A stretch of DNA of 64,000 nt from Acidobacteriota bacterium (GTDB taxonomy: Bacteria > Acidobacteriota > Terriglobia > Terriglobales > SCQP01). The notes below the pieces were generated by a model. The model was given only the letters and a program-made list of their open reading frames with translations, was not told the origin of the DNA and searched no databases. The translations under genes and the position numbers were made by a program. Below are positions 33,851 to 43,799 of the stretch, one piece after another. The stretch covers positions 1 to 64,000 of the forward strand of contig JAKASR010000003.1 in assembly GCA_021818955.1 (NCBI GenBank), read 5' to 3'. Each line of letters opens with the position of its first letter. Positions within the stretch are counted from its first letter, which is position 1.

Positions 33851-35443
33851 TTATTTTTTTGAATTCATTACGAACGGGCTTAAATCCCTCTGGCTCTCAC
33901 TCCAGCGAGTGAGGCGTCGCGATTCGCCTGCCGCGCCCCACGCCGGAAACTGCAAATCCGGCAATGGCTTCGCCTGAAACAGTTTTCTGCATAGCCTGGC
34001 GGTCCACCGCGCCCATTGTTTTGATTTTTTGCGGCGCGCGCTGTCAGTCGAGATGCCTGTGCCTGCATACATCTGCCGGTACAATTTCGAAAGAAATAAA
34101 AACGCAACTCTGGCCCGAAGCGTGGGCGCGCACGCCGATCTCCGCCAGATCGCGCTCCAGGTATAAAATCGGTCCCATACCCGCTGTGTGCGCTCCCGAA
34201 TCTCATCCGAACTCATCGTCGGGTGCGGTGTAAACATCTTCGGCCGCACTTCCGCCGGAATCAACCAATAGCGGGTGATCGGCACGCCGCTAATCATGGT
34301 GGCGGCCGGAGACTGCTGCTTTTCCCATTTATTGAAATCCACAGTGCCCGGGAATGGAGTCATCATGACGAACTGGGCAAAGGTGATGCCTGCCTTCATC
34401 GCCATCTCCACCGTCGCGTCGAATGTTGCGGGCGTGTCGGTGGGCAACCCGAAGATGAATGAGCCGAGCACATGCACTCCATGCTGCCTGAAGGACTGCA
34501 GCCGGTTCGCCAGAGCAGCGCCGGAGTAGTTCCAATCTTTGAAGATCGCTTTCAGACCCTCCGGCGTTACCGCTTCCACTCCCACCAGCGCACCTTTTAT
34601 ATTCGCTTTTCGCATGGCGTCGAGATAGTCGCCGTCTTCCCCCGCCTCCATCGTGATCTGGGTAAAGAACACCATGTCCTTCGGCAACCGTGCAAGCTCC
34701 GCCATCAGTTGGAAACGCTCCGCGCGGATAGCCGTCAACTCTTCGACTTTGGTCTGATTGTTCTGCTCCCGGGCCAGGCGCAGATCGGTCAGCGTTACCG
34801 GATAAAAATTGTCATCCGCCAGCGCAATGAAGCGAAAGCCGAGTCGCCGCAGGGTTATGATTTCATCAACGACTTTCTGATATTGCCGCTGCCGCGGTTG
34901 TTGACCATCCGTCCGCCACACGCTGCAAAACGAGCAGTGCTTCGGGCATCCTCGAATGGTCTGTACGGATGCCCACATGTACTTGTTCGGCTGAATCAGA
35001 TCCCATCGGGCGGGCAGGAAGTCGGCGCCGGCGATGCGTCCGCCTTGGTAGATCCGGTCCGGCTTCCCGGCGAGGCAATCTATCACCACCGTGCCCCACA
35101 CCACGTCGCCGTCGCCTTGCACCACCGCGTGCGCTGCGCCGCGTTCCAATGCCTCTTCCGGAAACAGCGTGGCGTGAATGCCTCCGTAAACCACCCAGGC
35201 GCCACGCTCGCGCGCCATACGGCCTACCTGGTATCCGCGCAGCGCATTGCCGGTGTGCACGCTGATGCCGACAATATCTCCCGGGCTGATGCTTTCCGGC
35301 TCAATCTTGTCCAGCGACTCATCGACAAGAATGGGATCTCCCGCCGACTCGGGCGTCGCTGCCGCCAGGACGAACAGCCATCGAGGCGTAATAACGGCTG
35401 TACCAAATGAATGGTCGCTGGGATTGACCAGATGAACCCTCAT
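33851..35443 (-). CDS. B12-binding radical SAM protein
   Basis: The product has 530 residues. Residues ~1-150 form a cobalamin-binding-type Rossmann domain (DIVGISVHTGNA, VVYGGIHATLFPEEAL, AHAVVQGDGD). The radical SAM core follows, with the cluster motif RGCPKHCSFC near residue 180, then the strand-rich ALADDNFY, GALVGVEAVTPEGLK and FIFGLPTDTP. The last ~110 residues are basic and not assigned. Related proteins include the hopanoid and Mg-tetrapyrrole modifying enzymes, but the substrate here cannot be read. No biosynthetic neighbour points to it. An ATG at 35443 gives the full N-terminal domain. Confidence 0.85.
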   Translation of the reverse strand: MRVHLVNPSDHSFGTAVITPRWLFVLAAATPESAGDPILVDESLDKIEPESISPGDIVGISVHTGNALRGYQVGRMARERGAWVVYGGIHATLFPEEALERGAAHAVVQGDGDVVWGTVVIDCLAGKPDRIYQGGRIAGADFLPARWDLIQPNKYMWASVQTIRGCPKHCSFCSVWRTDGQQPRQRQYQKVVDEIITLRRLGFRFIALADDNFYPVTLTDLRLAREQNNQTKVEELTAIRAERFQLMAELARLPKDMVFFTQITMEAGEDGDYLDAMRKANIKGALVGVEAVTPEGLKAIFKDWNYSGAALANRLQSFRQHGVHVLGSFIFGLPTDTPATFDATVEMAMKAGITFAQFVMMTPFPGTVDFNKWEKQQSPAATMISGVPITRYWLIPAEVRPKMFTPHPTMSSDEIRERTQRVWDRFYTWSAIWRRSACAPTLRARVAFLFLSKLYRQMYAGTGISTDSARRKKSKQWARWTARLCRKLFQAKPLPDLQFPAWGAAGESRRLTRWSESQRDLSPFVMNSKK

Positions 35444-35911
35444 CGCGTCCTACCTTTTCCCCTCTAATGCCCCGATCTAAACCGTGCCCATCAAAGCTGA
35501 ACTAATCGCGGAGAAAGGGCAGTTGCGGCAACCTTGGGGCTCTTTCCTATCTGCAGACCGGCGGCGAGTTGGACTGGGCCTCATGCCGGGAAACGGAAAT
35601 GAAAGGTCCGGCTGCGCGTTCCTGCGCTTTAACGGACATGTTCTCAGCTTATTATCGGGCGAAATGCTTTCTCGCGATTAAAATCATTGAATAGATTGCA
35701 TCCCGATAACTGTGCAAAATTGCTCACTTCCGTTCCTCTTCATCGGAGCGCGTTTCTTTACACAAGCCACGGCAATTGATTGAAAAAAGACCGGTACAAA
35801 GCGGTCCGAAGCGCAAAATCTTGCGGTTTATCGGTTAAAGCGGCGCAAACGTGCGCAATCAGCTGATCACGGGGACGTTCCGAAACCATTTATCCGAATG
35901 TTTCAGCCCTC
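35444..35911. other. Intergenic stretch of 468 bp
   Basis: This is the divergent gap between the radical SAM gene and the GGDEF-EAL gene. The right half is richer in A and T and should hold the promoter of the latter. I see no gene, hairpin terminator or repeat. Confidence 0.5.
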
Positions 35912-38149
35912 ATGACATCCAAGCTGATCAAAACAGAACAGACTGCAAATCTGTACCAACGATACTTAGAAAAAGGTATGCCTGTCAACCCACCTTCGGG
36001 AACCTCAAATCTACTTGACTGCGCTGATGGGCATGGACAGAAGGCGACGAGCGTGTCGAGCAAGGCGTTCATAAAGACGGTTCTCCTGATCGAGCATGAT
36101 CCCGCACGCTTTCTTAAAATCCAAGAGATGTTCAATCATCCGGCCGCGCACTCCTTCAGTTTTACTGGCGTGCAAGACATGGCAGCCGCCGAAAGGTATC
36201 TTGCCGGACATTCAATCGATGTTGTTCTGCTCGATCTGGAGCAGCCCGACGCACCGGGTCTTGAGGGCGTCCGGAGAATCCATGTTGCGCTGCCCCGCGT
36301 CGCCCTTGTGCTACTGTGCGACCCGGGCAATGAGCCGACAGCCGTTCAGGCGATGCAATCAGGCGCACAGGACTATCTCATCAAAGATGAGGTCGAAGCG
36401 CAGGAGCTGATGCGCGCCATGCGCAATGCCGTGGAACGCAAGATTTTGGAAGAAGCATTGTTCAGGGAAAAAGAGCAGGCTGAAGTTACATTGGAGTCCA
36501 TCGGCGATGCCGTCATCTGCAGTGACCGGCTGGGAAAGATCTCTTTCCTGAATCCCGTTGCGGAAACTATGACCGGCTGGCGGCTGAAGGAGGCGATAGG
36601 GCGGCCCATCAGAGAGGTATTCCGGATCATGGATGCCGCCACCGGCCTAGCCGCTGAGAATCCGATGTCAATTGCCATTGGAGAAAACTTGCGCGCCCTG
36701 CTGCCGGCAAACTGTGCGCTCCAGCGGCGGGATGGTAGCGAGATATTCATCGAAGACTCCGTCGCTCCTATTCATGACCGCGAGGGACTGGTTTGCGGGT
36801 CGGTATTGGTTTTTCGCGATGTGACCGCAGCGCGATCGCTGGCGGCGCAGATTGCCCATTTAGCCGAGCACGATTCTCTAACCGGACTACCAAATCGATT
36901 ACTCCTGAAGGACCGGCTCGGCCAGGCAATTGCCCGGGCACACCGCAACAGGGGCCTGCTCGCGATTTTATTCCTAGACCTGGACGGCTTTAAACACGTT
37001 AACGATTCTCTGGGACATGTGGTTGGCGATCAGCTTCTTCAATCTGTCGCAAAACGGCTGGAATCATGTGTGCGCGCACCGGACACATTAAGCCGGCAGG
37101 GAGGGGATGAATTCGTGGTGCTTCTTCAGGAGGTGCAACATCCCGAAGATGCGGCTAATACGGCCAGCAGGTTGCTGACCGCTGTGGCCAGAACCCATGT
37201 CATTGGTCACCGCGAACTTCACATCACCGCGAGCATTGGTGCGAGCATATACCCTGTTGACGGCCTTAATGCCGAGATACTCATTCAGAATGCAGATACC
37301 GCAATGTACCAGGCGAAGGAAAAGGGGCGCAGAAACTTCAGATTCTTCATGCCGAAGATGAACGTCCGGTCCGTAGAACGCCAGTCCATCGAAGAAGACC
37401 TGCGTCGTGCCCTGGAACGGAACGAATTCACGCTGCTTTACCAGCCAAAGTTCAATATTGAGACTGCAGCGATTACTGGGGCCGAAACTCTACTGCGATG
37501 GATGCACCCGACGCGGGGGCTGGTACTTCCCGCACAATTTATTCCCATTGCCGAAGCTTCCGGCTTAATTCTCGATATCGGCGTCTGGGTGCGGCGCGAA
37601 GCTTGTCGGCAAGCCAGAGTTTGGGCAGATCGGTGCTTATCGCTTCCGACCATGGCCGTCAACGTTTCGGCAATCGAATTCAGGAGCCCGGACTTTCTGA
37701 GCGAACTGCTGTCCACCCTCGACCAGACCGGTTTAGATCCGAAATCTCTTGAACTTGAACTAACGGAAAGCGTTCTTTTGAACCGCCTCGACGCGACAGC
37801 GACGCTTCTCCAAAGCATCAGAGAAAAAGGGATCAAAGTGACAATCGACGACTTCGGCACCGGATATTCCAGCTTGAGCTATCTTCAGAAGCTTCCGCTC
37901 GATGCCCTCAAGATAGGTCATTCGTTTTTTCGACAAATCGCCAATGTCCCTCACGATAATTCCATCCTGGGTGCAATCATCAGCATTGGTCGCAGCCTCA
38001 GGCTGCGCGTTATTATCGAGGGCATTGAAACCGCTGAAGACATCGAATTACTGAAGGCGCATGACTGCGAGGAGGGGCAGGGGTTCTTGCTGAGTCCGCC
38101 GGTTCCTGCAGAGCAATTCGCCAGCTTGCTCGAAGCGCATATTCATTGA
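35912..38149 (+). CDS. Receiver-PAS-GGDEF-EAL cyclic-di-GMP enzyme
   Basis: The product has 745 residues. A receiver-like domain spans about 53-175 (VVLLDLEQPDAPG with the acceptor Asp, YLIKDE with the Lys). A PAS domain follows at about 190-310 (GDAVICSDRLGKISFLNPVA), a GGDEF domain at about 325-485 and an EAL domain at about 500-745. The GGDEF motif is intact, and RAPD five residues before it fits the product-binding I-site (RxxD), so diguanylate cyclase activity with feedback is likely. In the EAL part the signature reads ETLLRW in place of EALLRW. The Glu is kept, as are NVS, ELTES, DDFGTGYSS, the Lys of LKIG, the IEGIE Glu and the QGF Gln, so phosphodiesterase activity remains possible. 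It works in the cytoplasm and has no membrane helix. Confidence 0.9.
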   Translation: MTSKLIKTEQTANLYQRYLEKGMPVNPPSGTSNLLDCADGHGQKATSVSSKAFIKTVLLIEHDPARFLKIQEMFNHPAAHSFSFTGVQDMAAAERYLAGHSIDVVLLDLEQPDAPGLEGVRRIHVALPRVALVLLCDPGNEPTAVQAMQSGAQDYLIKDEVEAQELMRAMRNAVERKILEEALFREKEQAEVTLESIGDAVICSDRLGKISFLNPVAETMTGWRLKEAIGRPIREVFRIMDAATGLAAENPMSIAIGENLRALLPANCALQRRDGSEIFIEDSVAPIHDREGLVCGSVLVFRDVTAARSLAAQIAHLAEHDSLTGLPNRLLLKDRLGQAIARAHRNRGLLAILFLDLDGFKHVNDSLGHVVGDQLLQSVAKRLESCVRAPDTLSRQGGDEFVVLLQEVQHPEDAANTASRLLTAVARTHVIGHRELHITASIGASIYPVDGLNAEILIQNADTAMYQAKEKGRRNFRFFMPKMNVRSVERQSIEEDLRRALERNEFTLLYQPKFNIETAAITGAETLLRWMHPTRGLVLPAQFIPIAEASGLILDIGVWVRREACRQARVWADRCLSLPTMAVNVSAIEFRSPDFLSELLSTLDQTGLDPKSLELELTESVLLNRLDATATLLQSIREKGIKVTIDDFGTGYSSLSYLQKLPLDALKIGHSFFRQIANVPHDNSILGAIISIGRSLRLRVIIEGIETAEDIELLKAHDCEEGQGFLLSPPVPAEQFASLLEAHIH

Positions 38150-38491
38150 TTGTTTTTGTATCAGCCCGGCCGAGCATCGCATTGCCCAAGCCGCCGCCGG
38201 CCAGGGCAAACAAATTGGGCAGCCTAAGGCATCAATGATGACGGCAGTCCGTCTGTGGCGGCCCGGCTGCTTTAACTTTATGGCGCTGACACGTTCACAA
38301 GGGTCCGGCAGAAACCGAACGTATTACGACTTCTCATGGACATCGGCAGGACTGGGCGAAATTACTATGGATTTGCTAATTATTGCCGTTAATGGGGCGC
38401 GGGACATGAAAAGAACGCCGCGCTTTGGCCAGCGATCTCGGACGATAACCACTATCCGGCCCGGTTATTAACGCTTTTGGGTTTTATCAGA
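38150..38491. other. Intergenic stretch of 342 bp
   Basis: A plus frame of 78 codons (38235-38471) has no family I recognise and atypical composition for a gene. The stretch most likely carries the promoter of the AI-2E-type transporter gene. Confidence 0.4.
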
Positions 38492-39553
38492 ATGTGGTAC
38501 CCGGATAAGCGCACTGCTAACATTTTAAACACCATTTTGCTCTACGCGGCAATCGGGGCGTTCCTCTATCTCGCCGCTCGTGTCCTGATTGTTTTCCTGT
38601 TTGCGATATTTTTTGCCTTTTTATTAGAACCGCTGGTTTCGCGCTTGCAGCTTTGGCGCAGGGCATCCTCCGGCTCACGCAATATCGCCATTATTGAAAT
38701 CTACGTACTGATTGGCATCCTTGTTGCTGGAGCGCTATTACTGGTTGGGCCGCACATCGCCAGCGAAGGCCGCAAATTTAGCTCGAATGTTCCTGATCTC
38801 ATCAACAAATTCGCATCGGGCAAGATCGCCTGGCAATTCGGCTCGGAAAGAGGCTGGAGCTACCGCACGCAGTTGTTCATTGAGCAGTTGCTGATTCATC
38901 ATCGCAACGAAATACTTGCCTGGGCGCGTAGTCTGGGCGAGTGGGCAGCCATATTTCTAGCGGATTGGATTTGGCTGGCATTGATCCCAATTCTCGCGTT
39001 TTTCTTTCTCAAGGATGGGAAAAATATGGCAGAGGCGCTAGAAAAGGTGTTTAGGCGCAGCCAACGCCAATTTTTTAAGGAATTGATCGAGGATTTCAAT
39101 CAAATGTTGGCCCACTTTATCCGCGCCCAGTTGATTCTGGCGGGACTGTCCCTGGTAACTTATATCTCCGCACTATTACTACTTAGAGTTCCCTACGCCG
39201 TTATCCTGGGTATGCTTGGCGGCGCAATGGAATTTATACCCATCGTGGGACCCTTTGCCGCGGCAATTGCGATCCTGGGGGTCGGGTTCCTTACCAATTA
39301 TCCCCACCTGGTTGTGCTCATATTGTTTCTCGGCGTGTGGCGCTTGATTCAGGATTATTTCAACTCACCTCGTATCATGGGAGATAAGCTGGAAATGCAC
39401 CCGCTGGCTGCGATCTTTGCGGTCCTGGTAGGCGGTGAAATCGCGGGCGTGATTGGCGTGTACCTCTCCATTCCCGTAATGGCAGCATTGCGGATTTTAT
39501 GGAAGCGATGGAGTACGTACTCCGAAACGCCGGCTCCCCGGGACGCTGTATGA
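38492..39553 (+). CDS. AI-2E family (PerM/YdiK-type) membrane transporter
   Basis: The product has 353 residues with about seven to eight membrane helices. The first two are ILLYAAIGAFLYLAARV and LFAIFFAFLLEPLVSRL. A soluble part lies at about 95-150, and the family block at the end reads GGAMEFIPIVGPFAAAIAI, followed by NSPRIMGDKLEMHPLAAIFA. The family includes the quorum-signal exporter TqsA and Na+/H+ antiporters, so the cargo cannot be told. I chose the ATG at 38492 because the first helix follows soon. The Crp/Fnr gene follows 191 bp later on the same strand. Confidence 0.85.
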   Translation: MWYPDKRTANILNTILLYAAIGAFLYLAARVLIVFLFAIFFAFLLEPLVSRLQLWRRASSGSRNIAIIEIYVLIGILVAGALLLVGPHIASEGRKFSSNVPDLINKFASGKIAWQFGSERGWSYRTQLFIEQLLIHHRNEILAWARSLGEWAAIFLADWIWLALIPILAFFFLKDGKNMAEALEKVFRRSQRQFFKELIEDFNQMLAHFIRAQLILAGLSLVTYISALLLLRVPYAVILGMLGGAMEFIPIVGPFAAAIAILGVGFLTNYPHLVVLILFLGVWRLIQDYFNSPRIMGDKLEMHPLAAIFAVLVGGEIAGVIGVYLSIPVMAALRILWKRWSTYSETPAPRDAV

Positions 39554-39744
39554 TGCTCCACTCTTTAGCTTGTCTGCGGACTTTGCATTGCCTCCGCTGG
39601 CGGCCGGCGCAGAGGGAAATGCGCGTGCGGCAGTTCATGGAGAGGCCGCGATTAAGCTTATAATTATTCGCAAGGCGTGCTCTTCGAGTCACGCCGGAGA
39701 TGCAGCGGATCGCCATTAGCTGCTTTCCGGAACAGGGCGTTTTC

Positions 39745-40464
39745 ATGGTTGAACCGAAGAAGATCGCCTTCGACGCCACCGATTTTCTGGCGAAAGCCGG
39801 TCGAGGACGAAGAATTGTCAAATTGAGCCCCGGCGAGGCCTTTTTCTCCCAGGGCCACCAAGCCGACTCGATTTTTTATCTCCAGAAGGGTCGCGCCAAA
39901 CTCACGGTCGTTTCAAGCACCGGCAAAGAAGCCACTATTTCGCTGCTCTCGGTGGGCGATTTCGTTGGAGAGGAATCGCTCGCCAGCGTGGGCGGCAACC
40001 GCATGGCCACCGCTACGGCCATAACGGCATGCACCGCGTTGAAAATTGAGCGGCAGGAGATGGTCCGCGTGATGCACGAGGAACAGGCATTCTCGGACCT
40101 TTTCCTGAAGTTTCTGCTCGCCCGCAGCATGCGCACGCAGGCCGATCTGATCGATCAGCTCTTCAACTCCAGCGAGAAGCGCCTGGCGAGAATCCTGCTG
40201 CTGATGGCCGAATTCAGCAAACCAGGGCAACCGGAACCGCTAATTCCGAAGATTTCGCAGGAAACGCTGGCCGAGATGGTCGGCACCACCCGCTCCCGCG
40301 TCAGCTTTTTTATGAATCGCTTTCGCAAGCTGGGCTTTATCGATTACAACGACGGCATCCACGTTCACAAGTCGTTGCTGAATGTTATCCTCCACGACAA
40401 ATTGCCTGGGCAGAATGCGGAAAAGCCCATAATCGAAGAACATTCCAGCGGTTCATCCGGGTAG
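39745..40464 (+). CDS. Crp/Fnr-family transcription regulator
   Basis: The product has 239 residues. The cyclic-nucleotide-type beta-barrel spans about 18-125 (LSPGEAFFSQGHQADSIFYL, SVGDFVGEESLA). A long dimer helix follows, and then the winged helix at about 150-225 with SQETLAEMVGTTRSRVSFFM as the recognition part. The four Cys of the Fnr iron-sulfur type are absent, so a ligand or redox signal of another kind is expected. A longer frame from 39700 adds 15 residues without family support. Confidence 0.85.
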   Translation: MVEPKKIAFDATDFLAKAGRGRRIVKLSPGEAFFSQGHQADSIFYLQKGRAKLTVVSSTGKEATISLLSVGDFVGEESLASVGGNRMATATAITACTALKIERQEMVRVMHEEQAFSDLFLKFLLARSMRTQADLIDQLFNSSEKRLARILLLMAEFSKPGQPEPLIPKISQETLAEMVGTTRSRVSFFMNRFRKLGFIDYNDGIHVHKSLLNVILHDKLPGQNAEKPIIEEHSSGSSG

Positions 40465-40511
40465 AAATGGCGAAAACGCGGAAGAGAGATCGGTTCATTT
40501 GGCGCCGGTCA

Positions 40512-40588
40512 GATAACTGCTCCAGCGCCGCTTGCTTTACGGCAAGGCTGCTTTCAAAGCTCTCGCGAATGATGCTGTCGTAGTTCAT
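40512..40588 (-). pseudogene. gmhA 5' fragment (first ~25 codons)
   Basis: The minus strand from an ATG at 40588 reads MNYDSIIRESFESSLAVKQA and ALEQL, the same as the start of gmhA at 23073 but for D-to-E and K-to-E changes. After codon ~25 the similarity ends abruptly and the frame runs into unrelated sequence. The ~95 bp upstream are also related to the gmhA upstream region. It is a partial duplicate lying 246 bp before glmS on the opposite strand. Confidence 0.8.
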
Positions 40589-40665
40589 CTCTGCTTGAGC
40601 CATTTCCAGGATATTGCCTATAGGTAAGTCCCTCGAGCCCTGCGCATTACGCAAATAAGTCATCG

Positions 40666-40685
40666 TATCCGACTGGCTAGGTCAT
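40666..40685. promoter_or_regulatory. Shared 20-bp upstream motif, copy before gmhA fragment and glmS
   Basis: The sequence TATCCGACTGGCTAGGTCAT occurs here and again exactly at 45488-45507. A degenerate form (TATCCGACCGGCTGG) lies at 23150. All three are upstream of minus-strand heptose-pathway starts (gmhA fragment, hldA-type gene, gmhA). It may be a control site or just a trace of duplication. Confidence 0.45.
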
Positions 40686-40833
40686 GCCCGGCATCTCCAG
40701 GCTTGAGCTTCATAATATCCAAGGCAGAGGCGGCAAAAGCGTATTGAGGGCAACCGGATTCTGGCCCGCGCTTCGCTTCTAATTTTTGCCCGGCGGTTGA
40801 CTTCCAGCCCGGCTACGACAAAGATAAAGCTCT

Positions 40834-42708
40834 ATGTGCGGCATTGTCGGCTATGTGGGTCCGCGGGAAGTCGTGCCGGTCATTCTGGACGGCCTGAAAC
40901 GGCTGGAATATCGCGGTTATGATTCGGCCGGCCTGGCTGTGGTCGAATGCCACGGCGATGAGCGGCGCCTGGATGTGCGCCGCGCCGAAGGCAAACTGGC
41001 CAATCTCGAAGCCGCGCTCGCTGCCCATCCCCTGCGCGGCGACTATGGCCTGGGCCACACCCGTTGGGCCACGCACGGTCGTCCGAGCGAAGAAAATGCC
41101 CATCCGCATCGCGACTGCAGCGGTGAAATTGTCGTGGTGCATAACGGCATTATCGAAAACTATCTCGCCCTCAAGCGTGAACTGCTCGCCGCGGGTCACC
41201 GCTTTCGCACCGAAACCGACACGGAAGTTATCGCTCACCTGCTGGAAGCTCAAAATGGACTCCCGCTGGAAGCGGCCGTGCTGGCGGTGCTGCCGCGCTT
41301 GAAAGGCGTTTATGCGCTGGGGCTGATCTCCGCCCGTGATCCCGGAAAAATCGTCGTGGTGCGCAACGGTCCGCCCGTGGTCGTAGGCGCCGGCGACGGC
41401 GAAAGTTTCGTCGCCAGCGATGCGCCGGCTATTTTGCACTATACGCGCGAGTTGCTCTTCATGGACGATGGCGACATGGCGGTGCTCACTACGGCTGGCG
41501 TGCGCCGGTTCGATTTTCAGGGCCGCGAACGCCCGCTGCGCCTCACCCATGTCGGTTGGGACCCGATCGCGGCGGAAAAGGGCGGCTACAAGCATTTCAT
41601 GCTGAAGGAAATTCACGAGCAGCCGCGCGCCGTGCGCGACTCGCTCGTCGGCCGGATTTCCGTCGAGCAGGCGCGTGCCTATCTCGATGATGAGCGCTTG
41701 ACCGGCGAGCGCCTGCGCCAGTTTTCCGCTTTGCGCATCGTCGCTTGCGGCACCTCCTGGCACGCTGCCCTGGCGGGGAAGTTTATGTTCGAGCGCCTGG
41801 CCCGCCTGCCGGTCGAGGTGGATTATGGCAGCGAGTTCCGCTACCGCGATCCCCTGCTCGATAATCGGCATTTGACCCTGCTGATTTCCCAGTCGGGCGA
41901 GACCGCCGACACCCTGGCGGCCTTGCGCGAAGCTCGCGCTAAAGGCTCCGCCACCTTGGCTATCTGCAATGCCATCGGCAGCCTGCTGGCGCGGGAAGCG
42001 GATGCGGCGCTGCTGACCCACGCCGGTCCGGAAATCGGCGTGGCCTCGACCAAGGCTTTCACCGCTCAGTTAACCGTATTGGCCGTGCTGGCGCTGCATC
42101 TCGGACAGCTCCGCGGTAGCTTGCCCGGCCCCGAGGCGGCCCGCTTTATTGCCGCGCTCGAAGCCTTGCCCGGTCAGCTTCAAAGCCTGCTCAGCCGGCT
42201 AGACCGCGATCCGGCCGTGCTCGACGAATTGGTCGTCAGGTTTCATCGCTGCTCCGATTTTCTCTATCTCGGACGCGGCATTCATTACCCCATCGCGCTC
42301 GAAGGAGCGCTCAAGCTGAAGGAAATTTCCTATATCCACGCCGAAGGCTATCCCGCCGGTGAAATGAAACATGGCCCGAACGCCTTGATTGACGAAAATC
42401 TGCCGGTGGTTTTTTTGGCGGCCTACGATCCCGACGACCCGGGCTCGCGCTTGCGCTACGAAAAAACCTTGAGCAACGTGCAGGAAGTGACCGCGCGCGG
42501 GGGCAAGGTGATCGCCATTGTCAACGATGGCGACGAGGAGGCCGCTGCGCTGGCCAGCTATACGCTGTCGGTGCCCCGCGCTCCCGAATTACTCTTGCCG
42601 ATTTTGGAAATTGTGCCGTTGCAATTGCTGGCGTACCTGTTCGCGCTGCGCCGCGGCTGCGACGTGGATCAGCCGCGCAACCTGGCCAAATCCGTCACTG
42701 TCGAATAA
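40834..42708 (+). CDS. glmS: Glutamine--fructose-6-phosphate aminotransferase
   Basis: The product has 624 residues, the normal size. It makes glucosamine 6-phosphate, the first step to UDP-GlcNAc for peptidoglycan and LPS. The glutaminase domain opens with MCGIVGYVG, where Cys2 (after Met removal) is the nucleophile, followed by [19 protein letters not shown] and VHNGIIENY. Two SIS domains follow ([45 protein letters not shown]). The end [18 protein letters not shown] is the family's invariant tail. The region upstream carries a broken gmhA start. Confidence 0.95.
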   Translation: MCGIVGYVGPREVVPVILDGLKRLEYRGYDSAGLAVVECHGDERRLDVRRAEGKLANLEAALAAHPLRGDYGLGHTRWATHGRPSEENAHPHRDCSGEIVVVHNGIIENYLALKRELLAAGHRFRTETDTEVIAHLLEAQNGLPLEAAVLAVLPRLKGVYALGLISARDPGKIVVVRNGPPVVVGAGDGESFVASDAPAILHYTRELLFMDDGDMAVLTTAGVRRFDFQGRERPLRLTHVGWDPIAAEKGGYKHFMLKEIHEQPRAVRDSLVGRISVEQARAYLDDERLTGERLRQFSALRIVACGTSWHAALAGKFMFERLARLPVEVDYGSEFRYRDPLLDNRHLTLLISQSGETADTLAALREARAKGSATLAICNAIGSLLAREADAALLTHAGPEIGVASTKAFTAQLTVLAVLALHLGQLRGSLPGPEAARFIAALEALPGQLQSLLSRLDRDPAVLDELVVRFHRCSDFLYLGRGIHYPIALEGALKLKEISYIHAEGYPAGEMKHGPNALIDENLPVVFLAAYDPDDPGSRLRYEKTLSNVQEVTARGGKVIAIVNDGDEEAAALASYTLSVPRAPELLLPILEIVPLQLLAYLFALRRGCDVDQPRNLAKSVTVE

Positions 42709-42743
42709 ATGCCGCCGCCCCCCCAGGTGCGCGGCGCTAGGCA

Positions 42744-43628
42744 TCAGCTTCCGCAAGGCGTGCCGGTGCCGCGGTTACGCCTTAAAGCCAGATAATCGCT
42801 CAGGCCCCGGCGCCAATCGGGTATCGGCGTCAACCCTAATCCCAGGTATTTCGTATTGTCCAGCACCGAATATGCGGGCCGGCGCACGGGTGAGCCGTAC
42901 TCGGTTGAGCTCACCGGACGAAGCTGCGGCTCGAGCTTGGCCTGCCGGAAGAGTTCGCGCGCGAATTCAAACCAGCTGCACTCCCCGGCCGCGCTCAGAT
43001 GATAGAGTCCGTATTGGGAGGTAACGATCAGGTCCGCGACCGCCGGCGCCAAATGCGCGGTATACGTAGGCGCCAGGATCTGGTCGTTCACCACCGCGAT
43101 CGGCTCGCCCGACTGTGCCCGGCGAAGCATGGCCTCGACGAAATTCCCCCCTTTGCCGCGGCTTCCCGCCAGGCCATACAAGCCGCTGACTCGTAGAATA
43201 AAATGACGGGGATTTACTGCGGCCATGGCCTCGCCGGCCAGCTTGCTTTTGCCGTATTGATTGAGCGGCTGGGGCGTGTCCGTTTCCCGCCAAGGCTGGC
43301 CGCGCGGGCCGCCAAAAACGTAATCGGTACTGAAATAAACGCACCTCGCGCCGCTAGCCTGCGCCGCGTTGGCCACGTTCGAGGCCCCCACGGCGTTGAC
43401 GGCGTAGGCCCGTTCGGGTTCGGCCTCGCATTGCTCAACCTGGGTGAACGCGGCGGCATTGATGACGCATGCCGGCTGGCAGGCGCTAACCTGCGCTGCC
43501 ACCTCCCGCGCATTGCCAATATCAAGTTCGGCATGCGAGCGAATATGCAGCTCGTGGCCGCGCGCACGCAATTCGGCGGCCAGATCGGTGGCGAGCTGTC
43601 CCTGCCCCCCCAGCAACAGGATTTTCAT
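42744..43628 (-). CDS. rfbD: dTDP-4-dehydrorhamnose reductase
   Basis: The product has 294 residues. It reduces dTDP-4-dehydro-L-rhamnose to dTDP-L-rhamnose with NAD(P)H, the last step of the pathway. The N-terminal motif GGQGQLATDL binds the cofactor. The catalytic Thr/Tyr/Lys appear in YFSTDYVFGG and YGKSKLAGE. The start at 43628 is decided by GGAG in the right place; an upstream ATG at 43640 is within that site. It is divergent from rfbC with about 170 bp between the starts. Confidence 0.92.
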   Translation of the reverse strand: MKILLLGGQGQLATDLAAELRARGHELHIRSHAELDIGNAREVAAQVSACQPACVINAAAFTQVEQCEAEPERAYAVNAVGASNVANAAQASGARCVYFSTDYVFGGPRGQPWRETDTPQPLNQYGKSKLAGEAMAAVNPRHFILRVSGLYGLAGSRGKGGNFVEAMLRRAQSGEPIAVVNDQILAPTYTAHLAPAVADLIVTSQYGLYHLSAAGECSWFEFARELFRQAKLEPQLRPVSSTEYGSPVRRPAYSVLDNTKYLGLGLTPIPDWRRGLSDYLALRRNRGTGTPCGS

Positions 43629-43799
43629 TCCCATCTCCATGTTGATCCCAGTCTGGATTGGATTGATAGGGCTCCGCGGTCAGAGCGGCGCAAAGCCAGC
43701 CGTTCAGTCTGCTTGTGATCCTGCACGCTCACGCAATTCCCAGTATTCTAGTTCCTTCAAGTTTTGGCCATAATAAAGAGGTCACAGCCGGCCCCTCTC

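Noticed and set aside
34472-35410. 312-codon plus-strand frame
   Set aside because: Antisense of the radical SAM gene, whose motifs are clear; no motif in this frame.
40813-42021. 402-codon minus-strand frame
   Set aside because: Antisense of glmS, which is conserved over its full length.
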